Assembly (NCBI GenBank): GCA_047777345.1 | Contig: JBKEEJ010000011.1 | Coordinates: 1-64,000, forward strand | Direction of reading: 5' to 3' | From: Anaerocolumna sp047777345 | GTDB taxonomy: Bacteria; Bacillota; Clostridia; Lachnospirales; Lachnospiraceae | DNA: 64,000 nucleotides | In this document: positions 26,675-35,156 of the stretch, one piece after another | Layout: each line of letters starts with the position of its first letter | How positions within the stretch are numbered: the stretch's first letter is position 1 | Translations under genes and position numbers: made by a program | Notes under the pieces: generated by a model | The model's database searches: none | What the model was told of the DNA's origin: nothing | Seen by the model: only the letters and a program-made list of their open reading frames with translations

Positions 26675-28562
26675 TTAAAATACTTTTCCTGTTCCTTTAT
26701 AAAAACGGCTGAACATTTCGTAATATTCCAAACGTAGTACCTGGATACCTACAATCAGGCCTTCCATACCTACGACAATAATATTGCCCAAGACTAATAC
26801 GATAATATTAGGATGGGATGACTCGGCATTTGCCAGTAACAAAACGACACCCATCATGGCTCCGTGGCTTAAGGCAAAAGCACCGACTCTTAAGAAAGAA
26901 ATGGAATTGGTTACGTAACTTAGCAATATTTCAAAAAGCTCAAAGAAAGATTCCAGAAAAAACATACCTTTGCTTTCCGGGAAAATTTCCTTTTTCTTTT
27001 CCACCAGCCGGGCCAAAGGCTCTCGGAAGAATATAAGGACTAATGGTACACCAAAAAACAGAATCATCAGTATGGTTGCCGGAAGGGGCTTTCCGGTAAA
27101 TGCCAAAAGGACACATACAATAGCTGCGCCATAGAAAACTAGTCCGGCAATACCATTGGTGTCAAAAAATATTTTTTCCGGATCCTTAGCCCGGATTCCG
27201 TTTATAATATTTAAAATCATACAAATTATTATAAGTACGACTCCGAAGCCAACGGCTGAAAACAGTATGGTCATTACATTGTCCATAGGCTTTAGCCATA
27301 AATGCGGAATCAGGTTTTCAAATCCAAATATGCTGCCGTACATAAAGCCCATTATGGTGGAAAATATACCGGCATTGGCAATGATAGCTGCCAGATTAAT
27401 CTTTTTATATTTATAAAGCAGCCACCCTCCAATAAGCAGGCATAGACCCTGGCCCACATCCCCGAACATAATACCGAACATTAAGGAATAAGTAATGGCC
27501 ACAAAAGAGGTAGGGTCAATTTCGTTATAATCAGGGAGCCCATTACATCTTAATAAACATTTCAAATGGCTTAAACAGCTTAATGTTTTTTAACTTCGTA
27601 GGAGGCTTTGTAGTCAGATCCTTATGACTGTCTTCGGATAAACAGTAAACATTGGGATCGTTTTCGATTTCCTTCATAAAAGCCCTGGCATTTCCTTCGG
27701 TCATCCATCCGCATAAAATAAAGTAAAATATTTTACTGTCGGAGGAGGACTTGGTACAGGCCGCCATTTTACGAACATCAAAGTTTTTGGAATAAATGCT
27801 TAATGTTTTATGGGCAAGCAATATATCCCCTGACCGGCTGATTAGCTTTTCTCTTTCTTCACTGGAGATTTGCTTAATTTTTTCCAGCACGTTATTCAGT
27901 TTCTTTTCGATTTGCTGATAAGCTTCCTCCGGGGTGCCTTCGTATTCATCCGGAAGGAAAATCCGCTCAAAGTGAAGAGAAGAATAAATAGCGTCAATTT
28001 TTACCGAATATGCGGCAGGAACAAAATATAGGCCCCATACGTAATCATCGTCACTGTCACACTCTAGGAACAAAGTGGTTAAGTTGTCGTAAACATATTT
28101 GGAAAAACTGTTATAGTACTGATGAGCTATCCGGCCAAACCGAAACTTTGTAAATTTAAAATCCAGTATTTTTTTTACTTCATAATCCAAGTGCCTGAAG
28201 GGTTTGATCCGGCTCAGCAAATCCCTTAAGTGATCTCTTTCCGCTTTCAGAGCGTTTTTTTGGGATTCCAGTTCATCCAGTTCTGTAGAAACAGAATTAA
28301 TTATGGCAGCGGCGTCTTTTGGGGTCATATCATATTCTGCCGGAGATAAGTTGTTATCTAACTTATCCAACAGTTCGTTGGCTTTCGTCAAAACATCCTT
28401 ATATGGATTTGCCTCGACAAAGGGCTTTAAATCATGAACGGATTTAAGTTCTGATAAAGCGTTTTCCAAATGCATTTCATATTTACTTAAATATACATTT
28501 ACCACACGGTCAAATTCGCTTTTTGGACCGGTGATACTTATAAATCTCATTTTTTCTACCAT
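26675..28562 (-). pseudogene. V-type ATPase subunit I, split by a 2-nt deletion
   Basis: The 116-kDa-type stator subunit is broken into a soluble N-terminal part (27543-28562, 339 residues, ending KLFKPFEMFIKM) and a membrane C-terminal part (to 26675, resuming NGLPDYNEIDPTSFVAITY). The minus-strand text reads AAGATGTAATGGG where AAGATGTATAATGGG would give the usual KMYNGLPDYNEIDP, so TA appears lost at about 27543-27547. The C-terminal part has seven or so transmembrane helices and the FGIMFGDVGQG motif, plus FLRVGAFALSHGAMM. No ATG lies near the second frame. The joined length of about 630 residues suits the family. Confidence 0.85.
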
Positions 28563-28659
28563 TTTTCCACCCTAGTTTATCACAAAATAATAATATTAGT
28601 TTGTGATATCCTTTCTATGCTTTAATTTATATTTTCTCTCAAATCTTCAACTTCCATAA

Positions 28660-29694
28660 TTAATTTGAAAGTACATAACGTAAGGTGTCCTGGGAAGGAA
28701 GTTTGTATCGTATACACTCAAGGGCTGATGTCAGTCGCTTTAATTCTTTTTGTTTCTGGAATAAATAGTAGTTTACCGGACATATGGAAGCCGGATATTT
28801 TTGGCTGTTGGTTTTATATATTTTATCCAGCAGCTTATAGCAGGCATTTTCTATGGTGCCGTCTGACAGGGAGGAACATAATTTTTCATAGTAAGTTTTT
28901 TTAAGTACGGAAATAAATTCCTCAACGGAAGGCGCGTCCGTAAGTTTTAATAGGTTTTCTTTTGTCAGCTTATATGTGACAGGTATAACATATCCAAAGG
29001 TTTCTGAGGTACGGGCGAAAAAATATTTTTTTGAGCGGTAAAGCCACATAATATTAAGCAAATCTATTTCGGTTCCAAGGCTTTGACAAACCGCTTTATA
29101 ATCCTCACCGTTCAGGTTTTCTTTTAATTTCCAGGCTTTTTTAAAATAGTAAATATCCAGCTGCATCTGATAATCAAAAGGAGTTGTTCCTTCCTTACTC
29201 AATAAATCTTTGAACAATGGATAATATTCCGTATTTCTTAGGTTGTGAACAAAGTCGTCCATAGTACGGGAAGCGGAAAGGGCATTTACATCCAGGGAAG
29301 AATGCCGGTTAAAGAAATCACTAAAAATACTTAGATCATATTCCCTGTGAGGATTATATAATTTTTGCAGGCAGGCTTTTATTAAATTTACCTCAAATCG
29401 GAAAATAGTAAAATCCAAAGCCTTTCGCTGCCTGATACCGGCAAATTCATATATTTTTTTAAAGACCATATACAGGCTGTAAATTAAAACGCCTTCTGCT
29501 TCTCCACGATGGAGCCCGTGTTCATCATAGCTTTCAAAAATATCCTGGTATCCGGGATGGTTTTTTAAAAATGCAAAGAAATCTGCTGTAGATTCTAATT
29601 CGGCAATGGCCGAATAATCCTCTTCATGAATCAGATTTGCCTGCATAGCGCGTATTTTTGTAACAATTCCACTATATGTTAACAAATTGCCCAT
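28660..29694 (-). CDS. V-type ATPase subunit C (AC39/d type)
   Basis: 344 residues of the V-ATPase C/AC39 family, the socket between the rotor ring and the central shaft. It begins NLLTYSGIVTKIRAMQANLI, then has the EYDLSIFSDFFNRHSSLD and LKENLNGEDYKAVCQSLGTEIDLLNIMWLYRSKKYF segments that recur three-fold in this fold. Mostly alpha-helical without transmembrane segments. GGAGGTGCTTT precedes the ATG. It is placed second in the operon, before subunit I, and is intact. Confidence 0.85.
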   Translation of the reverse strand: MGNLLTYSGIVTKIRAMQANLIHEEDYSAIAELESTADFFAFLKNHPGYQDIFESYDEHGLHRGEAEGVLIYSLYMVFKKIYEFAGIRQRKALDFTIFRFEVNLIKACLQKLYNPHREYDLSIFSDFFNRHSSLDVNALSASRTMDDFVHNLRNTEYYPLFKDLLSKEGTTPFDYQMQLDIYYFKKAWKLKENLNGEDYKAVCQSLGTEIDLLNIMWLYRSKKYFFARTSETFGYVIPVTYKLTKENLLKLTDAPSVEEFISVLKKTYYEKLCSSLSDGTIENACYKLLDKIYKTNSQKYPASICPVNYYLFQKQKELKRLTSALECIRYKLPSQDTLRYVLSN

Positions 29695-29711
29695 AAAGCA
29701 CCTCCGAATAC

Positions 29712-30023
29712 CTATGAATTAATGATTTGCTGAAATAATTCCTCTGCCAGTTGAGAATGTCTGTCAAGGTAATCGGCTTCCAACTTGGCAATCTGCTTGA
29801 TGCAGTCATCAACCAAAGATTGCTTTTCCTGATTTAACTCCTTGTCCACTTTGATTTTTAATTGCTCTAATTTTGCCTCATTTTTTTTGGCAATCTCCTG
29901 GTCATATTTTTCCATATCCTGTTGAAGTTTGGCATGAAGTTTTAATTTTTCTTCATTGGCCCGCTTTATTATTTCATTGGCTTTTTCTTCAATATCATGT
30001 AAAAGATTGATAACTCGTTCCAT
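29712..30023 (-). CDS. V-type ATPase peripheral stalk subunit G/H
   Basis: 103 residues, entirely helical and highly charged, beginning MERVINLLHDIEEKANEIIKRA and continuing as a Lys/Glu/Gln-rich coiled coil to the end. This matches the small stalk subunit (NtpF/AhaH type) that pairs with subunit E. It is the first gene of the operon, 17 bp before subunit C. The assignment rests on composition and position more than on motifs. Confidence 0.75.
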   Translation of the reverse strand: MERVINLLHDIEEKANEIIKRANEEKLKLHAKLQQDMEKYDQEIAKKNEAKLEQLKIKVDKELNQEKQSLVDDCIKQIAKLEADYLDRHSQLAEELFQQIINS

Positions 30024-30402
30024 ATGTCATATCCCCTATAATATTGTATCTATTGCATAAGGCTCACATAAGTTAACAAATAACCAAAATATATAATACT
30101 ACAAATTTATAAAATTACTATAGTCAAAATTGTAAAAAATAAATAATATAATTGTTAAAATTTATAAAATTGTATCAAAAAAACTATAAAGAAAAAGGAC
30201 GGAACACACTTTAAAATAAGAAGATAATTATGGATATAAATTATGTTATTTTCTTACAAAAAGGTGATGAATAAAAAGTTATTGTGTTTCATAGGCTCTG
30301 TGTTATAATGAAAAACGATAATAAGCCAATGTCAAAGAACCGATTACTGAACAATCCATATTTGATTTACGGGCAAATGAAAGTACCAAAAGGGAGGAAT
30401 TT
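30024..30402. other. Divergent V-ATPase / trmB intergenic region
   Basis: About 380 bp, AT-rich, holding the start regions of two divergent transcription units. Apart from the trmB promoter I can name no element; a minus-strand TTGACT near 30110 lacks a well-spaced -10. Confidence 0.5.
30282..30309 (+). promoter_or_regulatory. trmB promoter
   Basis: TTGTGT (30282-30287), 16-nt spacer, perfect TATAAT (30304-30309). Confidence 0.55.
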
Positions 30403-31038
30403 ATGAGACTAAGGAATGTTACCGGCTCGAGAGAAGCAATAGCAGCCAATGAATTTGTTGTGCATGAGCCGGAAAGATTAAAGGGCAGGTGGAAAGAATT
30501 ATTCGGAAATGAGAATCCGATCCACATTGAAATCGGTATGGGTAAAGGAAAGTTTTTAATACAGATGGCCCAGGAGAATCCGGATATTAATTTCATAGGT
30601 ATAGAAAAATATTCAAGTGTTTTAATTCGGGCCGTTCAAAAGCGAAGTGAAATAGAATTAAATAATATATGGCTTATTCGTTTTGATGCGGAATATATTA
30701 ATAATATTTTTGCGGAAAATGAAATTGAGAAAATTTACTTAAATTTTTCCGATCCCTGGCCAAAAGACCGGCATGCAAAAAGAAGACTTACTTCTAAGGA
30801 GTATTTAGCCAGGTATGATAAAATTCTTAAGCCGGACGGGGAAATTATTTTTAAAACAGACAACAGAAAATTGTTTGACTTTACCATTGAGCAAATCGAT
30901 ATAGCCGGATGGAAGATACGTAATTATACCTATGACCTGCATCACAGTGAGTATGCCTTAGGAAATGTAATGACAGAGTATGAAGAAAAGTTTTCCTCAA
31001 TGGGAAATCCAATTTTCAGACTTGTGGCTTATCGGTAA
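30403..31038 (+). CDS. trmB: tRNA (guanine-N7-)-methyltransferase
   Basis: 211 residues, the normal TrmB length. The SAM-binding motif I reads HIEIGMGKGKFL, followed by NFIGIEKYSSV and the NLSDPWPK-like signature LNFSDPWPKDRHAKRRL, with T-x-Y-E near the C-terminus (MTEYEEKF). It methylates N7 of G46 in the variable loop of tRNAs. AAAGGGAGGAATTT precedes the ATG. It has its own promoter and no obvious operon partner. Confidence 0.95.
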   Translation: MRLRNVTGSREAIAANEFVVHEPERLKGRWKELFGNENPIHIEIGMGKGKFLIQMAQENPDINFIGIEKYSSVLIRAVQKRSEIELNNIWLIRFDAEYINNIFAENEIEKIYLNFSDPWPKDRHAKRRLTSKEYLARYDKILKPDGEIIFKTDNRKLFDFTIEQIDIAGWKIRNYTYDLHHSEYALGNVMTEYEEKFSSMGNPIFRLVAYR

Positions 31039-31169
31039 CCTATCAGATTATACTTGTTATATATCAAAACTATAGTTTATAATAAATTTGGAAGGCTTTT
31101 GAATGGTTGGTGATATTATTGGGACCCTGTTAATAACTTATATCAAGAACTCAATTAAAGGTGTTTAAT

Positions 31170-31310
31170 TTGAAAAAGTCCCTTAAATCACAGATATCGA
31201 AAGTCTTAGGAAGCAATAACCAACTTAATAAAAATGTGATCCGAATTAAAAAATCCTGGGATGAAATTGCAGAAATCTTAGGAGCAAACAAGAAGAAACC
31301 AAAAGGATGA
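31170..31310 (+). CDS. Possible small basic protein, 46 residues
   Basis: A TTG-initiated frame with AAAGG about 9 nt upstream encodes a short Lys/Asn-rich, strongly basic peptide ending DEIAEILGANKKKPKG. No homologous family is recognised. Codon use is compatible with coding (several consecutive amphipathic codons without rare choices), but the length is too short to be sure. It could equally be the remnant of a longer gene between trmB and trxA. Confidence 0.35.
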   Translation: MKKSLKSQISKVLGSNNQLNKNVIRIKKSWDEIAEILGANKKKPKG

Positions 31311-31415
31311 ATGCAAAAGACAACTTAAGGAGTAAAATATGTTTGCCTGAGGCATTCTATATAACAGATGATGAGATATCAAAATACGAGACCTAACATT
31401 ACAGGAGGAAAAAAC

Positions 31416-31730
31416 ATGGAATTTAAATTTACTGATGAAAATTTTGAAGCAGAAGTACTAAAATCAGATCAACCCGTATTGGTTGATTTTTATGCGGATT
31501 GGTGCGGGCCTTGCAAAATGATGGCTCCCATTATTGATGAAATCGCAAATGAATTTGCCGGTAAGGTAAAGGTGGGCAAATTAAATGTGGATGAATCTCC
31601 TGCTACTGCAGCCAAGTACAGAGTAATGTCCATACCGACTTTGCTGTTTATAAAGAACGGACAAGTGGTGGATACTATCGTTGGTGCTGTACCAAAAGCA
31701 CAGGTTACAGAAAAATTAAACCAAATTTAA
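31416..31730 (+). CDS. trxA: Thioredoxin
   Basis: 104 residues from the ATG at 31416, which has AGGAGG 7 nt upstream; a longer frame from 31368 adds 16 unlikely residues. The redox centre is WCGPC within FYADWCGPCKMMAPII, the cis-proline loop is SIPTLLFIKNG, and the fold is complete to the last helix. It is a cytoplasmic dithiol/disulfide oxidoreductase. No thioredoxin reductase is adjacent. A strong terminator follows. Confidence 0.96.
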   Translation: MEFKFTDENFEAEVLKSDQPVLVDFYADWCGPCKMMAPIIDEIANEFAGKVKVGKLNVDESPATAAKYRVMSIPTLLFIKNGQVVDTIVGAVPKAQVTEKLNQI

Positions 31731-31785
31731 TTCATTCAAATTTATATAGCTATAATATTTTTTCAGAGTTTTATTAAATTGAAAA

Positions 31786-31860
31786 GGGATGTTGCGTAAT
31801 CTGCAGATTAGGTCAATCTGTAACAATTAAATTCATTATGTAACATCCCGGTTTTTTTTA
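31786..31860 (+). terminator. trxA terminator (GGG-TGTTGC family)
   Basis: GGGATGTTGCGTAAT pairs with ATTATGTAACATCCC (one mismatch) around a 34-nt inner arm with its own AATCTG/CAGATT dyad, then a T8 tract. Confidence 0.85.
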
Positions 31861-32050
31861 AAATTTTTTTAAGAATGTATAAGGGAATATATTGTATTTT
31901 ATTGTTATAAAATGCCGTAATTTGCCAAATAATAACAAATTTTTTATATTTCGATAAGAACCATAAAAAAAATAAAAAAAATTTAAAAAATTACTTGCAA
32001 TTTGTTATTCTATCGAGTATAATGATTTCTGCGTTTAAAACATAGCAAAA

Positions 32051-32123
32051 GCGCTTCTAGCTCAGTTGGTAGAGCACCTGACTCTTAATCAGGGTGTCCA
32101 GGGTTCGAGCCCCTGGAGGCGCA
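32051..32123 (+). tRNA. tRNA-Lys (anticodon CTT)
   Basis: A 73-nt cloverleaf without encoded CCA. Acceptor GCGCTTC / GAGGCGC; D arm GCTCAGTTGGTAGAGC; anticodon stem CCTGA/TCAGG with loop CTCTTAA, giving CTT, which reads AAG; T arm CAGGGTTCGAGCCCCTG. Confidence 0.96.
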
Positions 32124-32126
32124 TTG

Positions 32127-32172
32127 TAAAGTCCTTGTTTGGCAGACGAAAGAGCTGCTGGGTAAGGGCTTT
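32127..32172 (+). terminator. Terminator after tRNA-Lys
   Basis: AAAGTCCTTG...TAAGGGCTTTTT with an inner GGCAG/CTGCT arm and a T5 tail. Confidence 0.7.
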
Positions 32173-32211
32173 TTGTTTTGCTTGAAACGGATTTTAACAT
32201 ATTAAAAATAG

Positions 32212-32237
32212 CAGGGACTGTAACGCAGCAGTCCCTG
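32212..32237 (-). terminator. Terminator of the chemotaxis receptor gene
   Basis: CAGGGACTG / CAGTCCCTG, a perfect 9-bp stem with an 8-nt loop, 19 bp after the minus-strand stop and followed on that strand by CTATTTTTAA. Confidence 0.75.
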
Positions 32238-32255
32238 TTAATAATTAACCTTTTT

Positions 32256-34004
32256 TTATAATTTAAATTCGGAGATTAAAGATTCCAATTTTGCTGCAAG
32301 GCCGGATAAATTATCGATTGCATGTGCAAATTCTTCGATAGCGGCGGTTTGCTCCTCTGTGGACGCGGAAGCTTCTTCTGATGCCGCGGCATTTTCTTCT
32401 GCAATGGCTGAAAGATTTTCTAATGAGTCAAGTATATTTTGTCTCATATTATCCATTTCATCTCCGGCAAGTTTTAAATTTCTTACCGCATCTATGGAAA
32501 CCTGCATGGATTTTTCAATGCTCATATATTTCTCCTTTGTATTTTTTACGCTGGTGGATTGTTCTTCTGTGATTGATGTAATTCTTGTCATAGTCTGTAC
32601 GGCATTATTTATATTTCTTTGTAATTCCTCTATAATTTGGTTAATTACTTTGGTAGAGCTGGAAGATTGATCTGCCAGTTTTCTGATTTCGTCTGCCACA
32701 ACAGCAAATCCTTTTCCTGCATCACCTGCCCTTGCGGCTTCAATTGCCGCATTCAGTGACAGCAGATTTGTTTGGGATGCAATGGATTCAATTACATTAC
32801 TTGCTTCTCCGATCTGTTTTGAACTTTCATTGGTTTTCATGATAACGTCATATATTGTTTTCACAGCTACGATATTTTCTTTTGTAATTTGTATAAGTGC
32901 TTCAATTTCTTTTAAGCCTTCTTGCACAACAGCAGTTACTTTATCTGTGCTGGAGTTAACATCCTGAATAATGTTATGTACTTTTTCGATGGATTCGCCT
33001 AATAGAGCTGCCTTATGGGATCCGCTTTCTGTATGTTTTGCCTGCTCGCTTGCTCCTTCGGCAATTTCTTCAATGGTTTTGGAGATTTCCTCAGCGGCAG
33101 TTGCAGTTTGCTTGGAATTTTCCGTAAGCAGGTTTGCGGCGTGGGCAACCTGATCGGAGGACTCGTTAATATTTTTTATAATGTGTCGCAGATTATTAGT
33201 AATACTATGCAAAGAATATGCCAACCTTCCAATTTCATCCTCTCTTTCCCTGTATTTATCATCGATGTCCTGGGATAAATCCAGAGAGGCAATTTTCATA
33301 GCATAATTGCTGGTTGCCCTGATGGGACTTGCAATTTTGGTGCCTATGACAAAAGTAAGAAAGGCACTGATAATTAGAACGATAAAAACAACAAAAACCA
33401 TGGATTTTAATAAAGTTATGGCCGGTTGTAATATTTCACTTTTTTCTGCCGTGATAATTATGGTCCAGTCTGTTCCGGAAACTTTGGAAAAGGCCGCGTA
33501 ATAATTTTGGCTATTAAAGGTATAATGACTAATGCCTCTGGATTTGGTAGTAGCCAACTGGATTGTGGCAGCCAGCTCTTCCAAGCTTTTATTATTCTTT
33601 GCTTCATTTATTGGATTGAATTGATTGTTAACATAATCTTTGTTTTTGTGACCAATTATTGTGCCGTTTCCGTCAATTATATAACCATATCCGTTAGTTC
33701 CATAGCCCATATCTGTTACCAGGTTACTTAAAGAATTGGTTTCAAGATTGTTTTTATATTTCTCAATTCTGCTGTTTAGAAGTTTTGAGGCATCTTCTGC
33801 CTGTTCGAGTATATTATTTTCTGTTTCTTTTAAAATAGTGTCGCGTGCAAATTTGTAGCTGATAATAGTTAATGTGGTACATGTCATTAGTATTAATAGG
33901 GTGAAATAAAGTACTAGTTTTGCTTTAATACTAAATGTTTTTTTGCCAAATGCTTTTTTTCCTAGTTTGTTTTTTTCATTTTCTTCTCTTCTGTGTTTTT
34001 TCAT
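32256..34004 (-). CDS. Methyl-accepting chemotaxis protein with extracellular Cache domain
   Basis: 582 residues. A basic cytoplasmic tip is followed by TM1 (about 26-48), an extracellular single-Cache-like domain (about 50-190, including GYGYIIDGNGTIIGH and WTIIITAEKSEIL), TM2 (about 198-222), a HAMP domain (IASPIRATSNYAMKIA) and the cytoplasmic signalling domain whose hairpin tip reads ASQTNLLSLNAAIEAARAG and EIRKLADQSS. It senses a small extracellular ligand and controls CheA. No che or flagellar genes are nearby. The C-terminus lacks a CheR-binding pentapeptide. Confidence 0.93.
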   Translation of the reverse strand: MKKHRREENEKNKLGKKAFGKKTFSIKAKLVLYFTLLILMTCTTLTIISYKFARDTILKETENNILEQAEDASKLLNSRIEKYKNNLETNSLSNLVTDMGYGTNGYGYIIDGNGTIIGHKNKDYVNNQFNPINEAKNNKSLEELAATIQLATTKSRGISHYTFNSQNYYAAFSKVSGTDWTIIITAEKSEILQPAITLLKSMVFVVFIVLIISAFLTFVIGTKIASPIRATSNYAMKIASLDLSQDIDDKYREREDEIGRLAYSLHSITNNLRHIIKNINESSDQVAHAANLLTENSKQTATAAEEISKTIEEIAEGASEQAKHTESGSHKAALLGESIEKVHNIIQDVNSSTDKVTAVVQEGLKEIEALIQITKENIVAVKTIYDVIMKTNESSKQIGEASNVIESIASQTNLLSLNAAIEAARAGDAGKGFAVVADEIRKLADQSSSSTKVINQIIEELQRNINNAVQTMTRITSITEEQSTSVKNTKEKYMSIEKSMQVSIDAVRNLKLAGDEMDNMRQNILDSLENLSAIAEENAAASEEASASTEEQTAAIEEFAHAIDNLSGLAAKLESLISEFKL

Positions 34005-34162
34005 AAACTGCTTCCTCCACCTATAAAACTAGTTTCATTTGCAGATTATTATCAATATCTTTGGAAGAAAATCTCACCCCTTAATAAAAATAAAAATGAA
34101 GTTATACAAGTAATAAAAGATTATATTAATATGCTAAAAGTGAATATGTTAAAAGGAGAAGA

Positions 34163-34204
34163 TTAAGCTGTCCGTTTCTTTTGCGGAAAAAGGGGACAGC
34201 TTAA
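34163..34204 (-). terminator. Hairpin after the flavoprotein gene
   Basis: TTAAGCTGTCC pairs exactly with GGACAGCTTAA around a 20-nt loop, 30 bp after the minus-strand stop. The T tract is weak. Confidence 0.6.
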
Positions 34205-34233
34205 AAATATATGCGGCATTCAGATTAAGGAAG

Positions 34234-34854
34234 TTATCGAATAAAGTTGGTGGAAATTCTTTTTTCCGGTACGGGCAGGGAAATTCCGGCCTCTTTTCCG
34301 GCTTGTATGCATTTTAGAAGCCAGGCCATATTTTTACCCAAAGTCCGCATGGTTTGCATTCCTTCCAGATCCTGTCTTACTTCGTCAGGAGTATTGCCAT
34401 GAACCATATTCCAGTACTGAGAAGACACTACCGGCATACAGGATATGGTTAGATACTTGTTTAACTGATCAAAAGCGGCAGTGGAACCTCCTCTGCGGCA
34501 GGATACAATAACGGCAGCCGGTTTGTACTGATATCCTTTGCCGGCATAAAAGAAGCGGTCTAAAAAAGAAGTAATCTGACCGGATGGACCGGCATAATGT
34601 ACCGGGGAACCAAAAATAAAGCCATCGGCTGTTGCGGCCTTATCCAGTGCCACATTGACAATATCATCATAAACACATTTGCCGGAGCCATTAAAACATC
34701 CTCCGCAGGCCATGCATCCTCTGATTGGCTGATTGCCGATATGTAAAATCTCCGTTTCAATATTTTCTTTATTCAATTCTTTTGCTATTTCTTCCAGGGC
34801 AGTATACGTACATCCATGTGCTCTCGGACTGCCGTTAATCAATAAAACTTTCAT
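34234..34854 (-). CDS. NAD(P)H-dependent FMN reductase / flavodoxin-fold protein
   Basis: 206 residues with the flavodoxin-like fold: phosphate-binding loop INGSPRAHGCTYTAL at the N-terminus, a cysteine-rich CMACGGCFNGSGKC segment (residues 49-62) that in iron-sulfur flavoproteins can bind a cluster, and GSPVHYAGPSGQITSFLDRFFY for FMN/dimer contacts. It probably reduces a quinone, nitro compound or disulfide; the partner is unknown. Single gene, GAGGTGTTC before the ATG. Confidence 0.88.
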   Translation of the reverse strand: MKVLLINGSPRAHGCTYTALEEIAKELNKENIETEILHIGNQPIRGCMACGGCFNGSGKCVYDDIVNVALDKAATADGFIFGSPVHYAGPSGQITSFLDRFFYAGKGYQYKPAAVIVSCRRGGSTAAFDQLNKYLTISCMPVVSSQYWNMVHGNTPDEVRQDLEGMQTMRTLGKNMAWLLKCIQAGKEAGISLPVPEKRISTNFIR

Positions 34855-35156
34855 ATGAACACCTCTTTCCAGAAAAATATTGATAAAATATTAATTAACA
34901 GTATAACCTATCCCTGGAAAAATTCCAATATTGTCCCATGTATTTCTTTAATCTGAAAATAATATTTAGAAATTTTCCAGATGTGGCTATACTATATTGG
35001 CAACTGAAAAAAGATTGAATTAATACTAAGCATTGGGTACAATATAAGAAACTTTGAATAAAACCGGTTAAATTTCCCAAAGTTTTATAGTACGGAAGAA
35101 TGGTTAATAAACCTTAGAAACTAACCGAATAATGAAGAAAAGGGAAAGACAAGGGT

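Noticed and set aside
27543..27565. Programmed ribosomal frameshift in subunit I
   Set aside because: No slippery heptamer, no downstream pseudoknot evident, and neighbouring genes carry ordinary indels, so mutation or error is simpler.
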